From positions 1-35,100 of the forward strand of contig NZ_PMZU01000022.1 of NCBI RefSeq assembly GCF_003170075.1: 35,100 nucleotides of DNA. Reading direction: 5' to 3'. The notes beneath the pieces are model-generated. The model searched no databases. It had not been told where the DNA came from and saw nothing but the letters and a program-made list of their open reading frames with translations. Both the position numbers and the translations under genes were made by a program. Every line of letters begins with the position of its first letter. The stretch's first letter is position 1. The DNA is from Methanoregula sp. Lineage in GTDB: Archaea; Halobacteriota; Methanomicrobia; Methanomicrobiales; Methanospirillaceae. Shown piece after piece: positions 24,027 through 32,220 of the stretch.

Positions 24027-24101
24027 TGGTGCGGAGGGCTGGAACCTCCCGGGGGGTCACCCCACATGAGCACATAACCCCCCTGCGATACCAACGCACT
24101 A
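24027..24101 (-). ncRNA. candidate structured leader, tRNA-like, ahead of the YHS gene
   Basis: On the minus strand a seven-pair stem closes the element (TAGTGCG at 24101-24095 with CGCACCA at 24033-24027, one G-T pair). Inside are a GG-containing loop TTGGTAT flanked by TGCG/CGCA that competes with the closing stem, six Gs pairing with six Cs (24078-24083 with 24051-24056) around 21 bases, and GGAGG-TTCCAGC-CCTCC (24049-24033), which looks like a T-arm. A TATA-like CTTTTTAACC lies about 25 bases ahead. About 60 bases separate it from the YHS start. It could be a cis-regulatory leader or a decayed tRNA; it matches no family I can name. Confidence 0.4.
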
Positions 24102-24116
24102 CCTGGTTGAGGGATC

Positions 24117-24127
24117 GGTTAAAAAGG
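24117..24127 (-). promoter_or_regulatory. TATA-like promoter of the YHS transcript
   Basis: The minus strand reads CCTTTTTAACC. The expected start about 25 bases downstream falls at 24097-24101, the outer edge of the folded element. The spacing supports a transcript that carries the element at its 5' end. Confidence 0.4.
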
Positions 24128-24201
24128 GTTTGGTGGGGGGGTCAGACGACCGGTTTCATCATCACTGTGCAGATCTCATTGTAGAGCGTTTTCATCCCGG
24201 C

Positions 24202-25020
24202 CTACCGCCACGTTACTTGCAATGGCTTGCGCCGGGGGATTCCGTAGACCTTGTACTGCGGGTGGCCGAACATCATCGCATAGGCACATTTCCTTCCGGC
24301 AGGGAGACCGAGTTCCTTCTGGAGCGGTTCATAGGAGGTGGCGGCCATTGCGACAAAACCCGCCCAGCAGGTGCCGATCCCAAACGCCGGGGCAGCGATA
24401 TCAAAATGCGTGAGGGCGATGATGGCGTCAACGGATGCAACAGGATTGCCCTCCGGGATGTGGGCGACAAGGAGGTGCGGGGCGCCCCGACAGATGACGT
24501 CATTTCCGCTTTCCCAGGCACCGAGTAATACCGGGATATAGCCGCTCATCGGATGCGCGGAGTTCACGAGCGTCTTCATCCATTCGATGGTCAGCCCGGC
24601 GATCTTCTGTACATTTTTTGGGTCGTGGACAACTATCCACTCCTCCGGCTGCCCGTTACCTCCCGAGGCAGCGTACCGGGCGATGTCGAGGATCTCAAGG
24701 ATCTTCTCTTTCGGTACCGGGTCTTTCGTGAAACGCCGGACGGACCGGCGTTTCTTGAGGTAGAATGCCATGGAGTCAGGAAAGATGGTACCGGCACCGG
24801 CCGGCAGGGGCACCTTCTCATCCGGGCGATCGTTTAAGAGGAGCGCCTGCGACGGGCAGGAGACTTCGCAGTGCCCGCACCGGATGCACATGGCGGCCTT
24901 GCTATCCTGCACCTTTGGCAGGGTGTTCTCATCTGCCGGGTCGACAATTGACATCGGGCAGACGAATGAGCAGATCCCGCAGCGGGTGCAGAGATCTTGG
25001 TTAACGAGAATTGTTGCCAT
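24202..25020 (-). CDS. ferredoxin-nitroreductase fusion protein
   Basis: The 272-residue protein joins a two-cluster ferredoxin to a nitroreductase. Residues 1-65 hold CTRCGICSFVCP and CIRCGHCEVSCP, complete for two [4Fe-4S] clusters. From about 85 the nitroreductase part begins with KKRRSVRRFTKDPVP, followed by ARYAASGGNGQPEEW (FMN-binding region) and a C-terminal GIGTCWAGF and MMFGHPQYK. Proteins of this layout are common in anaerobic archaea and use FMN with electrons from low-potential donors; substrates are mostly unknown. The ATG at 25020 (MATILVNQDLC) is preferred over 25053 because the domain starts there and AGGATAG lies upstream. It diverges from the AlkD-like gene. Confidence 0.88.
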   Translation of the reverse strand: MATILVNQDLCTRCGICSFVCPMSIVDPADENTLPKVQDSKAAMCIRCGHCEVSCPSQALLLNDRPDEKVPLPAGAGTIFPDSMAFYLKKRRSVRRFTKDPVPKEKILEILDIARYAASGGNGQPEEWIVVHDPKNVQKIAGLTIEWMKTLVNSAHPMSGYIPVLLGAWESGNDVICRGAPHLLVAHIPEGNPVASVDAIIALTHFDIAAPAFGIGTCWAGFVAMAATSYEPLQKELGLPAGRKCAYAMMFGHPQYKVYGIPRRKPLQVTWR

Positions 25021-25139
25021 ATCTTTACTATCCTTTTGTATACTTTTGTGCAATGGCCGTATCGGGTTCTTATTGGTATCAATACCTTCCTCCCCGCAAG
25101 GCCATATCCCTTATCCCCCCTCCCACCCCACCATGGTTA

Positions 25140-25868
25140 ATGGACCCGGTTATCTCACGTATCCGGCAGGAACTTGAAAGTCAGGCTGATCCACAGATCC
25201 AGCAGACCTCAAAACGCTTTTTTAAGGACGACATTGCGTGCTATGGCATGAAGACCGCATCGGTCATGGCTCTTGCAAAAAAGTACTGGAAGGAGATAAA
25301 ACACCGGGAAAAACAGGAGATCTTCGCGCTCTGCGAAGAGCTCTACCGAACGGGATACTTGGAAGAGTCCTTTATCGTCTCGAACTGGGCCCATGCCCTC
25401 TCCGGCCGGTACAAGCGGGAGGATCTTGCGGTGTTCCGGCGCTGGATTGACACGTACATCTCCAACTGGGCGTCCTGCGACGGGTTCTGCAATCACACGA
25501 TGGGGGACTTTATTGAACAATACCCGGAATATACGGCCGAGCTTAAGCAATGGACGCAATCTGGGAATCGCTGGATGCGGCGGGCGGCGGCAGTCTCCCT
25601 GATTATCCCGGCAAAACATGGAAAGTTCCTTTCCGAAGCGATTGAAATTGCCGATCTACTCCTGACCGACAGCGACGATATGGTGCAGAAAGGCTACGGC
25701 TGGCTCCTCAAAGAGGCAAGCCGGCAGCACCAGGCAGAGGTATTTACGTATGTCATGCAGAACAAAAAAGAGATGCCCCGGACGGCGCTGCGATATGCAA
25801 TCGAGCTGATGCCAAAAGAAATGAAGGCTGATGCGATGAAAAAAGATCACTTGAGTGAAAAAAAGTAA
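25140..25868 (+). CDS. AlkD-like DNA alkylation repair glycosylase
   Basis: The 242-residue all-helical protein belongs to the HEAT-like AlkC/AlkD DNA glycosylase family, which removes alkylated purines such as 3- and 7-methyl adducts without base flipping. The central segment NWASCDGFC carries the Trp-x-x-x-Asp pair of the catalytic centre, and RWMRRAAAVSLI carries the conserved arginine. KDDIACYGMK at the N-terminus is also typical. The frame is open from 25011, but the ATG at 25140 (MDPVISRI) gives the family's usual length. No ribosome binding site is seen, so the message is probably leaderless. It stands alone, divergent from the nitroreductase fusion. Confidence 0.85.
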   Translation: MDPVISRIRQELESQADPQIQQTSKRFFKDDIACYGMKTASVMALAKKYWKEIKHREKQEIFALCEELYRTGYLEESFIVSNWAHALSGRYKREDLAVFRRWIDTYISNWASCDGFCNHTMGDFIEQYPEYTAELKQWTQSGNRWMRRAAAVSLIIPAKHGKFLSEAIEIADLLLTDSDDMVQKGYGWLLKEASRQHQAEVFTYVMQNKKEMPRTALRYAIELMPKEMKADAMKKDHLSEKK

Positions 25869-25877
25869 CCAACCGGC

Positions 25878-26000
25878 TTATGCCGGTGCTGTTTTCTCTT
25901 CAAAAAGGTATTTCCAGACAAACGCCGCCGCCAGCGCACCGATTATCGGCGCGAGGATGAGACCCCAGAGCTGGGCAAGAGCGGTCCCTCCGGCAACCAT
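25878..26000 (-). pseudogene. aquaporin (MIP family) C-terminal remnant
   Basis: Forty codons on the minus strand encode AGGTALAQLWGLILAPIIGA, followed by AAAFVWKYLF and a short polar end. This is the last transmembrane helix of an aquaporin: the G-x-A-L-x-Q-L-W-x-x-x-x-A-P-x-x-G pattern is the family's end. Upstream the frame turns into unrelated sequence near the 5' end of the serpin gene, and none of the NPA motifs or other helices occurs nearby. It is therefore a truncated gene, most likely cut when the serpin gene arrived or by deletion. A short independent protein is much less likely. Confidence 0.6.
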
Positions 26001-26096
26001 AGTCACGACAATACTGGCAGAGGAGTTGGAAGGATAACTATGAAAAAAATCGCACTCAACGCCAGATTTAACAAACCGGGCAGCCACTGAGGAACT

Positions 26097-27434
26097 ATGA
26101 AACACGGATTCGTTGCTCTGCTTGCCTTGTTATCGGTGCTCGCGCTGGGTATCCTTATCGCAGGTTGCACCGAAACGCCGGGACACACCAATACCCCGTC
26201 AACCTCTCCCACGTTATCTGCCGGCCCGACATCGGAGATCACACCGGCAGGGGGCAGGAACACCATCTCAGGGGACCTGAGCGTTGTGACCGCAAACAAC
26301 CGGTTCACCTGCGACCTGTACCGTGAGCTTGCAAAGGACAGCCCGGAAGGAGAGAGTAATATCTTCTTCTCGCCGTTCTCCATCTCTTCTGCCCTCGCCC
26401 TCACATACGAGGGGGCACGCGGTACAACCGCTGACGAGATCCGGTCGGTTTTTTACTTCCCGGCAAATACCACCCGCCTCAGGGAGGGGTTTGCTACGGT
26501 CAACGCGGCGATCAACAGCAGGAATGCAGGCTACACCCTGAGTACGGCTAACGCCCTCTGGGCCGAGAGAAAATACACCTTCCTACCGGAGTACACCAGC
26601 ACTGCAGAACAGTACTATGCTGCAAACACGACCAACCTTGATTTTACCGGCCAGCCCGAGGTCTCACGCCAGACCATCAACAGCTGGGTAGCAGACAAGA
26701 CCAATGACAAAATCCTAAATCTGCTGCCTGCCGGGAGTATCAGTTCCCTGACCCGGCTTGTGATCACCAATGCCGTGTATTTCAAGGGCACGTGGCAAAA
26801 ACAGTTCGATGTAAACATGACCACCGATGCCCCGTTCAGAACCCCTGCCGGCTCAACAGTCACGGTCAGGATGATGCAGCGGACAGATAAGGATGCCATC
26901 TACCCGTATGCAGAGACTGCGGATCTCCAGATGCTCTCACTACCGTATACCACCACCAGCGGGAAGGGACTCTCCATGGTGGTCCTCCTCCCCAAAGGAG
27001 ATAACCTCTCCGCAGCAGATCCGTACCTCGACCCGGCCAACCTCTCGGTTCTGGAGCAATCGGCATCATCCCGGCGGGTCATGGTGTATATCCCGAAATT
27101 CAAAATTGAGACCCAATACTCCCTTCCGGAAACGCTTGGCACTATGGGAATGCCCACGGCATTCTCCGACAGCGCAGACTTCTCCGGCATGGATGGAGCC
27201 CGGGACCTGTATATCAGCGATGTGATCCACAAGGCGTACATTGATGTGAACGAAGAGGGGACTGAAGCGGCCGCGGCAACAGCAGTGGTAATGAATCTGG
27301 CTGCAGTAGCACCCGGTCATGAAGAACCGGTACCCGTGTTCCGGGCCGACCACCCGTTCCTCTTCCTGATACAGGACAATGATAGCGGGACGATCCTCTT
27401 TGCCGGGCGGATTGTAAACCCAAACGGCACCTGA
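26097..27434 (+). CDS. serpin, predicted lipoprotein protease inhibitor
   Basis: The 445-residue protein is a full-length serpin. A signal peptide ends in LIAGC with lipobox Cys24, so it should be anchored outside the membrane by a lipid, with a Ser/Thr/Pro linker to about residue 60. Core motifs include NIFFSPFSISSALAL, ITNAVYFKGTWQKQFD and VFRADHPFLFLIQD. The reactive loop hinge EEGTEAAAATA has small residues throughout, as in inhibitory serpins. Counting from the hinge puts Ala at both P1 and P1' (NLA-AVAP), suggesting an elastase- or subtilisin-like target. A GAGGA site lies before the ATG. Serpins are uncommon in archaea, so transfer is possible, but codon use does not obviously differ. 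Confidence 0.93.
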   Translation: MKHGFVALLALLSVLALGILIAGCTETPGHTNTPSTSPTLSAGPTSEITPAGGRNTISGDLSVVTANNRFTCDLYRELAKDSPEGESNIFFSPFSISSALALTYEGARGTTADEIRSVFYFPANTTRLREGFATVNAAINSRNAGYTLSTANALWAERKYTFLPEYTSTAEQYYAANTTNLDFTGQPEVSRQTINSWVADKTNDKILNLLPAGSISSLTRLVITNAVYFKGTWQKQFDVNMTTDAPFRTPAGSTVTVRMMQRTDKDAIYPYAETADLQMLSLPYTTTSGKGLSMVVLLPKGDNLSAADPYLDPANLSVLEQSASSRRVMVYIPKFKIETQYSLPETLGTMGMPTAFSDSADFSGMDGARDLYISDVIHKAYIDVNEEGTEAAAATAVVMNLAAVAPGHEEPVPVFRADHPFLFLIQDNDSGTILFAGRIVNPNGT

Positions 27435-27468
27435 AACGCGGATCGATCTGTAAAGAGCAGGCAGTTGA

Positions 27469-27500
27469 CCCGGGGAACCCGGGCAGGCACCCTCATTTTT
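27469..27500 (+). terminator. hairpin terminator after the serpin gene
   Basis: CCCGGG-GAA-CCCGGG at 27469-27483 is a perfect six-pair hairpin, followed 12 bases later by five Ts at 27496-27500. The gap to the T-tract is larger than usual, and the T-tract lies inside the end of the convergent gene. Confidence 0.4.
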
Positions 27501-27786
27501 CCGGACCGGTCGTAAGGTCCTTTTCCCTTATGGTCACGATCCGCGCTCCTTCATCGTCGTACAGCATGACCCGGCCCTTAAGACCGTTCAGCCTGCACGA
27601 CGTAATCAGATTTCCGGTCATGATGTGGATCACCGGTTCAGTCTCCGGATCGGCCGTCTCACCGGGCCGGGGCTCCCGGGCGAGAACGAAATCCTCATGT
27701 TTTTTTAAGGCTGATAAGAGCATCTTCTGGATATTCTCTGACGAAAAAACACGTGAAATCTTCCGGCGCTGAACCCTTCCAACCAT
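27493..27786 (-). CDS. conserved-looking hypothetical protein, 97 residues
   Basis: I do not recognise a family. The protein starts with a basic stretch (MVGRVQRRKISRVF), followed by a helix-rich part (SENIQKMLLSALKKHEDF), an acidic Pro/Glu linker, and a compact beta-rich end: HIMTGNLITSCRLNGLKGRV, then MLYDDEGARIVTIREKDL. This end looks like a small barrel or Sm-like fold, but that is a guess from pattern only. The frame runs up to 27855. ATG 27786 is preferred because a TATA-like TTTTTTAAG lies about 25 bases ahead of it, implying a leaderless message. It is convergent with the serpin gene. Confidence 0.55.
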   Translation of the reverse strand: MVGRVQRRKISRVFSSENIQKMLLSALKKHEDFVLAREPRPGETADPETEPVIHIMTGNLITSCRLNGLKGRVMLYDDEGARIVTIREKDLTTGPEK

Positions 27787-27878
27787 GCAGGAACATACCG
27801 TATCCGGGCTTAAAAAAGATTTCACCCGGAATACAATCCTTCCCGCACGATTCATCGGACACAGGGATTATAAAAAAA

Positions 27879-28469
27879 TCAGATCCCGAGATTTTTCAGG
27901 AAACGCTCGTGGAGCCGGAGATCCCCGCCAAGCTCCGGGTGGAAGGCAAGCGCCATGTACCGCCCCTTCTCGGCCGCGACGATTCCCCGGTCCAGTGTCG
28001 CAAGCACATGAACACCTGCCCCGGCTGCAGTAACAACCGGTGCCCGGATAAAGATTGCATGGAAGGGGCCGCCGTCAAGCCCTATGACCGGAATATCAGC
28101 CTCAAATGACTCCTTCTGCCGGCCAAACGCATTCCGGTCCACGGTCATGTCCATGAGCCCAAGCGTATGAATCCGGGGGTCGGCGGCATCGGTCGCCATC
28201 AGCACCATGCCGGCGCAGGTCGCAAAGATCCCCCCCTTGAAGGTGCGGATCGGTTCGTAGAGCCCGTTCCTCTCGATCAGCCGCGAAATAGTGGTGGACT
28301 CCCCGCCCGGGAGCGCAAGCGCTGAGCAGCCGTCAAGATCCACAGGGTTCCTGACCTCGACAACGGTAGATGCCTTCCCGCAGCCGCGCCCCGCAAGTGC
28401 CGCTGAAAAAGCGTCGATGTGCTCGCTCACGTCTCCCTGTAACGCGAGAACGCCGATCTTAACGTCCAC
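27879..28469 (-). CDS. pdxT: pyridoxal 5'-phosphate synthase glutaminase subunit
   Basis: The 196-residue class I glutaminase supplies ammonia to PdxS. The catalytic triad is visible: Cys85 in [10 protein letters not shown] and the His and Glu of AFHPELGGD near the end. [10 protein letters not shown] at about residue 48 is the family motif that binds glutamine. The N-terminus is [16 protein letters not shown], which fixes the start near GTG 28469 (MDVKIG), 11 bases inside pdxS. An upstream ATG at 28532 would add 21 residues read from pdxS. It is the last gene of the purA-pdxT operon. Confidence 0.95.
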   Translation of the reverse strand: MDVKIGVLALQGDVSEHIDAFSAALAGRGCGKASTVVEVRNPVDLDGCSALALPGGESTTISRLIERNGLYEPIRTFKGGIFATCAGMVLMATDAADPRIHTLGLMDMTVDRNAFGRQKESFEADIPVIGLDGGPFHAIFIRAPVVTAAGAGVHVLATLDRGIVAAEKGRYMALAFHPELGGDLRLHERFLKNLGI

Positions 28470-29355
28470 GGGTCTGCAGCACCTCATCGGCCCTGAGGGT
28501 GTGGACATCGAGGCCCGGCATCGCGTCGCCAAGACCCGTACTGACCTTTGCGATCACCTTTGCGTCACTATAGTGGTTGACCGCTTCCACGATTGCCTTT
28601 GCCATCTTCTCCGGGTTCGAGGATTTGAAGATCCCGGAACCTACAAAGACGCCGTCAGCCCCGAGCTGCATCATCATGGCAGCATCCGAGGGAGTGGCAA
28701 TACCACCAGCCGAGAAGTTCACAACCGGGAGCCGGCCGCGGGTTGCGCACTCGATGACGAGCTCTGCCGGGGCCTCGATGCTCCGTGCATAGCTGATGCG
28801 CTCCTGCTCGTCCATGCCCTGCACCTTGCGGATATCGCCCATGATCGCCCGCATGTGGCGCACGGCTTCGACAACGTTCCCGGTCCCTGCCTCGCCCTTG
28901 GTACGGATCATTGCCGCACCTTCGTTGATCCGCCGCAGCGCCTCGCCGAGGTTCCGCGCCCCGCAGACAAACGGAACCTTGAACAGTTTCTTATCGATAT
29001 GGTATTCCTCGTCGGCGGGGGTAAGCACTTCGCTCTCATCGATCATATCGACGCCGAGCACTTCGAGCACCTGTGCCTCGACAAAATGGCCTATCCTGAC
29101 TTTTCCCATGACGGGGATCGAAACCGCGTCGATAATTTCCTGGACCTTTTCCGGGTCCGCCATCCGGGCGACACCGCCCTGCTTTCTGATATCGGACGGC
29201 ACCCGTTCAAGCGACATGACTGCGACGGCCCCGGACCTCTCGGCAATCGTTGCCTGCTCGGCATTGACGACATCCATGATCACGCCCCCCTTCTGCATGG
29301 ATGCAAAACCGCGCTTGAGAAGCTCAGTACCAAATCTCAGTTCTTCCAGTTTCAT
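28459..29355 (-). CDS. pdxS: pyridoxal 5'-phosphate synthase, PdxS subunit
   Basis: The 298-residue barrel enzyme builds PLP from ribose 5-phosphate, glyceraldehyde 3-phosphate and ammonia from PdxT. The two reactive lysines are K85 in VMGKVRIGH and K153 in [10 protein letters not shown]. The N-terminus carries [18 protein letters not shown], and [18 protein letters not shown] is the usual central stretch. It overlaps cobD upstream by an ATGA and pdxT downstream. The PLP product is needed by the aminotransferase at 32221-33378. Confidence 0.97.
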   Translation of the reverse strand: MKLEELRFGTELLKRGFASMQKGGVIMDVVNAEQATIAERSGAVAVMSLERVPSDIRKQGGVARMADPEKVQEIIDAVSIPVMGKVRIGHFVEAQVLEVLGVDMIDESEVLTPADEEYHIDKKLFKVPFVCGARNLGEALRRINEGAAMIRTKGEAGTGNVVEAVRHMRAIMGDIRKVQGMDEQERISYARSIEAPAELVIECATRGRLPVVNFSAGGIATPSDAAMMMQLGADGVFVGSGIFKSSNPEKMAKAIVEAVNHYSDAKVIAKVSTGLGDAMPGLDVHTLRADEVLQTRGR

Positions 29356-30311
29356 ATACCAGTACTATAGATCAACCAAGCCAATAAAATAAGTGTACCT
29401 GCGGCAATTGCCGCAAATGCAAGGGTCACCGCCCTGAGAGCACGAACGATTGCCGGGCCCCCGTCTTCAAGCGATTGCTCCCCCCCGTCACCGATTGTAT
29501 AGACCCCGGGCTTCTCAAACTGTATCCTGCAGCCCCCGGCCATTGCAGCCATCACGATGCCCCCGTTGAAGCCCGGGCGTTTCTTCCCGTCCCGGCGCAT
29601 CACCCGCCACGCCCGGGCAGCAGTACCCTTCGTGAGGAAATAGGCCAGAAGGAAGAACGTAGTGATCCGGGCCGGGATGTAGTTGAGAATGTCGTCCATC
29701 CGGGCGGAGCACCAGCCCAGCCGGGCCCGCTCGTCCCGGTACCCGAGCATCGCGTCCATCGTGTTTGCGGCACGGAATACCGCCGCTCCCGCAAGCCCGA
29801 GTCCGAAAAGAGAGAGCAACGCGAAGTAAAAAAGAGGGGAGACGATGCTGTCGGTGAGGTTCTCGGCCATGGACTCGTACGCGGCCGACCGGATATGCCC
29901 GGCATCGAGCTGTGCCGTCTCCCGGGAGACCATCCGTTTCACCCGTTCACGGCCTGCATCCACGCCGTTTTCGAGCGCAGCAACCACCCCGAGCGCATGC
30001 TCCTCAAGCGACCGCCAGGCAAAACAGCATTTCAACAGGAACGGTGCGCCGATAAGAAATACCAGCCGCGGGGTATAGTTCCCGAACAGGAAGAACGGGA
30101 GGGCAAAAAGGCAGACCGTCACCAGCCAGAAGAAAATACCCACCGCACGCTGGATGCGGGGGGAATACCGGGCCGGTTGTCCCCACCAGCCGATGAACCG
30201 GCCAAGAAGCGCGACAGGGTGGAACGCAGAGTGCGGATCTCCGATGAGCCGGTCAACAGCAAGCGCGAGAAAGAGAACTGCGCCGGCAAGGATCAGGTCT
30301 GTCGGTACCAT
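29352..30311 (-). CDS. cobD: adenosylcobinamide-phosphate synthase (CbiB/CobD)
   Basis: The 319-residue membrane protein attaches the aminopropanol-type arm to adenosylcobyric acid in cobamide synthesis. The first helix and loop [18 protein letters not shown] are the family signature, followed by GRFIGWW. Later motifs [19 protein letters not shown] and [12 protein letters not shown], plus NYIPARIT, are also typical of CbiB. In many genomes the name cobD is used for this enzyme and cbiB for the same family. Cobamides are needed for methyl transfer in methanogenesis and for the class II reductase at 20336-22567. It overlaps its upstream neighbour by 19 bases and pdxS by four. Confidence 0.95.
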   Translation of the reverse strand: MVPTDLILAGAVLFLALAVDRLIGDPHSAFHPVALLGRFIGWWGQPARYSPRIQRAVGIFFWLVTVCLFALPFFLFGNYTPRLVFLIGAPFLLKCCFAWRSLEEHALGVVAALENGVDAGRERVKRMVSRETAQLDAGHIRSAAYESMAENLTDSIVSPLFYFALLSLFGLGLAGAAVFRAANTMDAMLGYRDERARLGWCSARMDDILNYIPARITTFFLLAYFLTKGTAARAWRVMRRDGKKRPGFNGGIVMAAMAGGCRIQFEKPGVYTIGDGGEQSLEDGGPAIVRALRAVTLAFAAIAAGTLILLAWLIYSTGI

Positions 30312-30868
30312 ACGAAAAGTGCACCGACAATAAGGACGATGAATGCCGCGATGTTGATAATCTCAATTTTGGTATAGTACCAGATGCTGTACAGAACAAG
30401 ACCCAGAGCCATCGCCACCATCAGGAGGTGCGGCCGGCCGTGGGCTTCAGGCTGGACGGGGGGTTCTTTTTCGAGAACCTGTGGCCCCCTTGTGGGTTTT
30501 ACGATGACTTCGACCCTCAGGGTGGCCTTCATTGCGCCATAGCCTGCGATAATGTCGATGTCAAAAAAGCCCGGGGCGCAGTCTTTCCGCAACGATATGC
30601 CGAGCGCTACTTCGTCGATCACGTACATGTTCTCGTGGAAAAAATCCGTAAACATGCCGGCATTGGATGTCGTTGCCGTGATATGGATGGGGGCGCCCCG
30701 GTTCACAAACCGGATCTTAAAGGTGTTCCCGCACTCGACATGCGCATTCTCCTTTGGAACTTCGATGGAGTTGATGCTCGACCGGTTGAGATAGACCTCG
30801 GTCATCGCACCGTCTCCGGCCGGAATATCCGTAACCGCCAGAAGTTCAAATGGCAGCAGGGATTTCAT
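30293..30868 (-). CDS. membrane-anchored DUF protein (DUF7524-like)
   Basis: The 191-residue protein has a beta-rich N-terminal domain: TEVYLNRSSINSIEVPKENA opens it and IDIIAGYGAMKATLRVEVIV closes it. A Pro/Glu linker at about residues 128-142 follows, then two hydrophobic helices at the C-terminus. The LNRS...IEVP start and GYGA end recall archaeal DUF7524 proteins from memory; function is unknown. The N-terminal part has no signal peptide, so it is probably cytoplasmic, with the tail in the membrane. It overlaps cobD by 19 bases and follows the Trm112-like gene by 11, so it belongs to the operon. Confidence 0.65.
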   Translation of the reverse strand: MKSLLPFELLAVTDIPAGDGAMTEVYLNRSSINSIEVPKENAHVECGNTFKIRFVNRGAPIHITATTSNAGMFTDFFHENMYVIDEVALGISLRKDCAPGFFDIDIIAGYGAMKATLRVEVIVKPTRGPQVLEKEPPVQPEAHGRPHLLMVAMALGLVLYSIWYYTKIEIINIAAFIVLIVGALFVWYRQT

Positions 30869-30879
30869 GGTATCACCGG

Positions 30880-31059
30880 TTATTTGGGGGTCTGGGGAAG
30901 GAGATTGGGGATGCCCTCATGGATGGGATAATCCACATGACAGGCAGCGCAGTTCAGGTTACCCTCAAGGATCTCTTTTTCATCCTCTGTATCTACCCGG
31001 AGCACGAGGTCGCCCTTGCAGACGGGGCAGCAGAGGATGTCCATGAGCGAACGTTTCAT
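30880..31059 (-). CDS. Trm112-like zinc-ribbon protein
   Basis: A 59-residue protein: MDILCCPVCKGDL at the start and LNCAACHVDYPIHEGIPNLL at the end are the two halves of the Trm112/UPF0434 family. CPxC and CxxC form a zinc site, and the Y-P-I-x-E-G-I-P-x-L-L ending is diagnostic. Family members activate class I methyltransferases acting on tRNA, rRNA or release factor. Its ATG overlaps the purA stop (ATGA), so it is part of the operon, yet no methyltransferase gene lies in the window; the partner must be elsewhere. The partner and exact role remain open. Confidence 0.85.
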   Translation of the reverse strand: MKRSLMDILCCPVCKGDLVLRVDTEDEKEILEGNLNCAACHVDYPIHEGIPNLLPQTPK

Positions 31060-32069
31060 TTGTATTCTTTCCTTATATCGATGATCTGGGTGAGTTCTGG
31101 CCCGGTGGAGATGAGGGTGATTGGGCAGCCGATGTCGTCTTCGGCAGTTTTTAAGAAGTCTTTTGCCTTTTTGGTAAGCTTGCTGTACTCGGTGAGCCCG
31201 AAGCAGGCCTTGTCCACCCGGTCGATACCGGTGATCGCTGCCTGCGTGCAGCCGTTGATCATCGCAGAGTACCGGGCCATCTTGCCGTCCCAGCCGCCGA
31301 TCCGGCGCTTCCGGTGGGTGACCGTGCCGAACTCCTGGATGCCCATCGCGTCCGACTTCTCCGAGGTCATCTCGGTGGAGAACGGACCTTCGCCCACCCG
31401 GGTCGGGTAGGCCTTGAAGACCACGATCACGTCGTCAATTTTTGTCGGGCCGACACCATTATCCGCGGCGATCTGGGAGGCAGAGGTATCCTTGCTCGTG
31501 ACAAACGGGTAGGTCCCGTAATAGAGCGAGATTCCAAAACCCTGGGTCCCTTCCAGAAGAACGGTCTGGCCGCTTTTTAAGGCATTGTTGAGGGCGAGGG
31601 GGACATCCAGAAGGTACTCGGCAAGTTCCGGCACATCTTTTGCCTGCGGGGCGACCCGCATCACCCGGTCGGCGTTTGCCGGCCCGCACCCGGAACCGGT
31701 GCTGCCAATCTTCTTTGAAAGGTACGCGCTGCCCTTGTCACGGGCAATATGGTCCTCGGTGATAATACCACAACGCTTGTCGACAAAGATCCGGCCTTTG
31801 ACACCCAGTGTCTCGACCTCGTGCTTGAGGACTCTGGGATCGACGAGTACCCCGCTACCGATACAGAGTTTTGCTTTTTTATAGACAAAACCGGACGGCA
31901 CCATCCGGACACTATATTCATGGTCGCCGACCTGAACCGTGTGCCCGGCATTCGGGCCTACGCCACCGCGGGAGATGATGACAGGTTCATCCGCATGCGC
32001 GATGTGGGCAACGATCTTGCCCTTCCCCTCATCTCCAAAAAATCCACCTACGATAATAGTACAGCTCAT
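31056..32069 (-). CDS. purA: adenylosuccinate synthetase, short archaeal form
   Basis: The 337-residue enzyme joins IMP and aspartate with GTP in the first step from IMP to AMP. GGFFGDEGKGKIV is the nucleotide-binding loop with the catalytic Asp, GGVGPNAGHTV holds the catalytic His, and VLLEGTQGF and RRIGGWD are further conserved sites. Bacterial enzymes are about 430 residues; this shorter length is normal for methanogen enzymes. A possible TATA (CTTTATTG) lies about 40 bases upstream on the minus strand. It opens the operon that runs down to pdxT. Confidence 0.96.
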   Translation of the reverse strand: MSCTIIVGGFFGDEGKGKIVAHIAHADEPVIISRGGVGPNAGHTVQVGDHEYSVRMVPSGFVYKKAKLCIGSGVLVDPRVLKHEVETLGVKGRIFVDKRCGIITEDHIARDKGSAYLSKKIGSTGSGCGPANADRVMRVAPQAKDVPELAEYLLDVPLALNNALKSGQTVLLEGTQGFGISLYYGTYPFVTSKDTSASQIAADNGVGPTKIDDVIVVFKAYPTRVGEGPFSTEMTSEKSDAMGIQEFGTVTHRKRRIGGWDGKMARYSAMINGCTQAAITGIDRVDKACFGLTEYSKLTKKAKDFLKTAEDDIGCPITLISTGPELTQIIDIRKEYK

Positions 32070-32220
32070 TGGAGTATCATGTAGTGTAGGGCGGATAGGG
32101 CAATAAAGTCTGCCCTGAACCGTAAAACCGCAGGGATCAGGACTGCCATTGATAGAACCGGGTCAGAAGCGGATCAGTAAACCCGGGAATGGGCCGGCCC
32201 TTCCCGGCCTTGTTCCCCGG

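Noticed and set aside
24027-24101. A functional tRNA gene on the minus strand
   Set aside because: The T-loop-like TTCCAGC lacks the usual purine at position 57, the closing stem and the D-like stem use the same bases, and no normal seven-base anticodon loop can be drawn. Kept only as a structured leader or pseudo-tRNA candidate.
28291-29370. A 359-codon open frame antisense to pdxS and pdxT
   Set aside because: His/Asp/Leu-rich shadow of two secure genes; no domain recognised.
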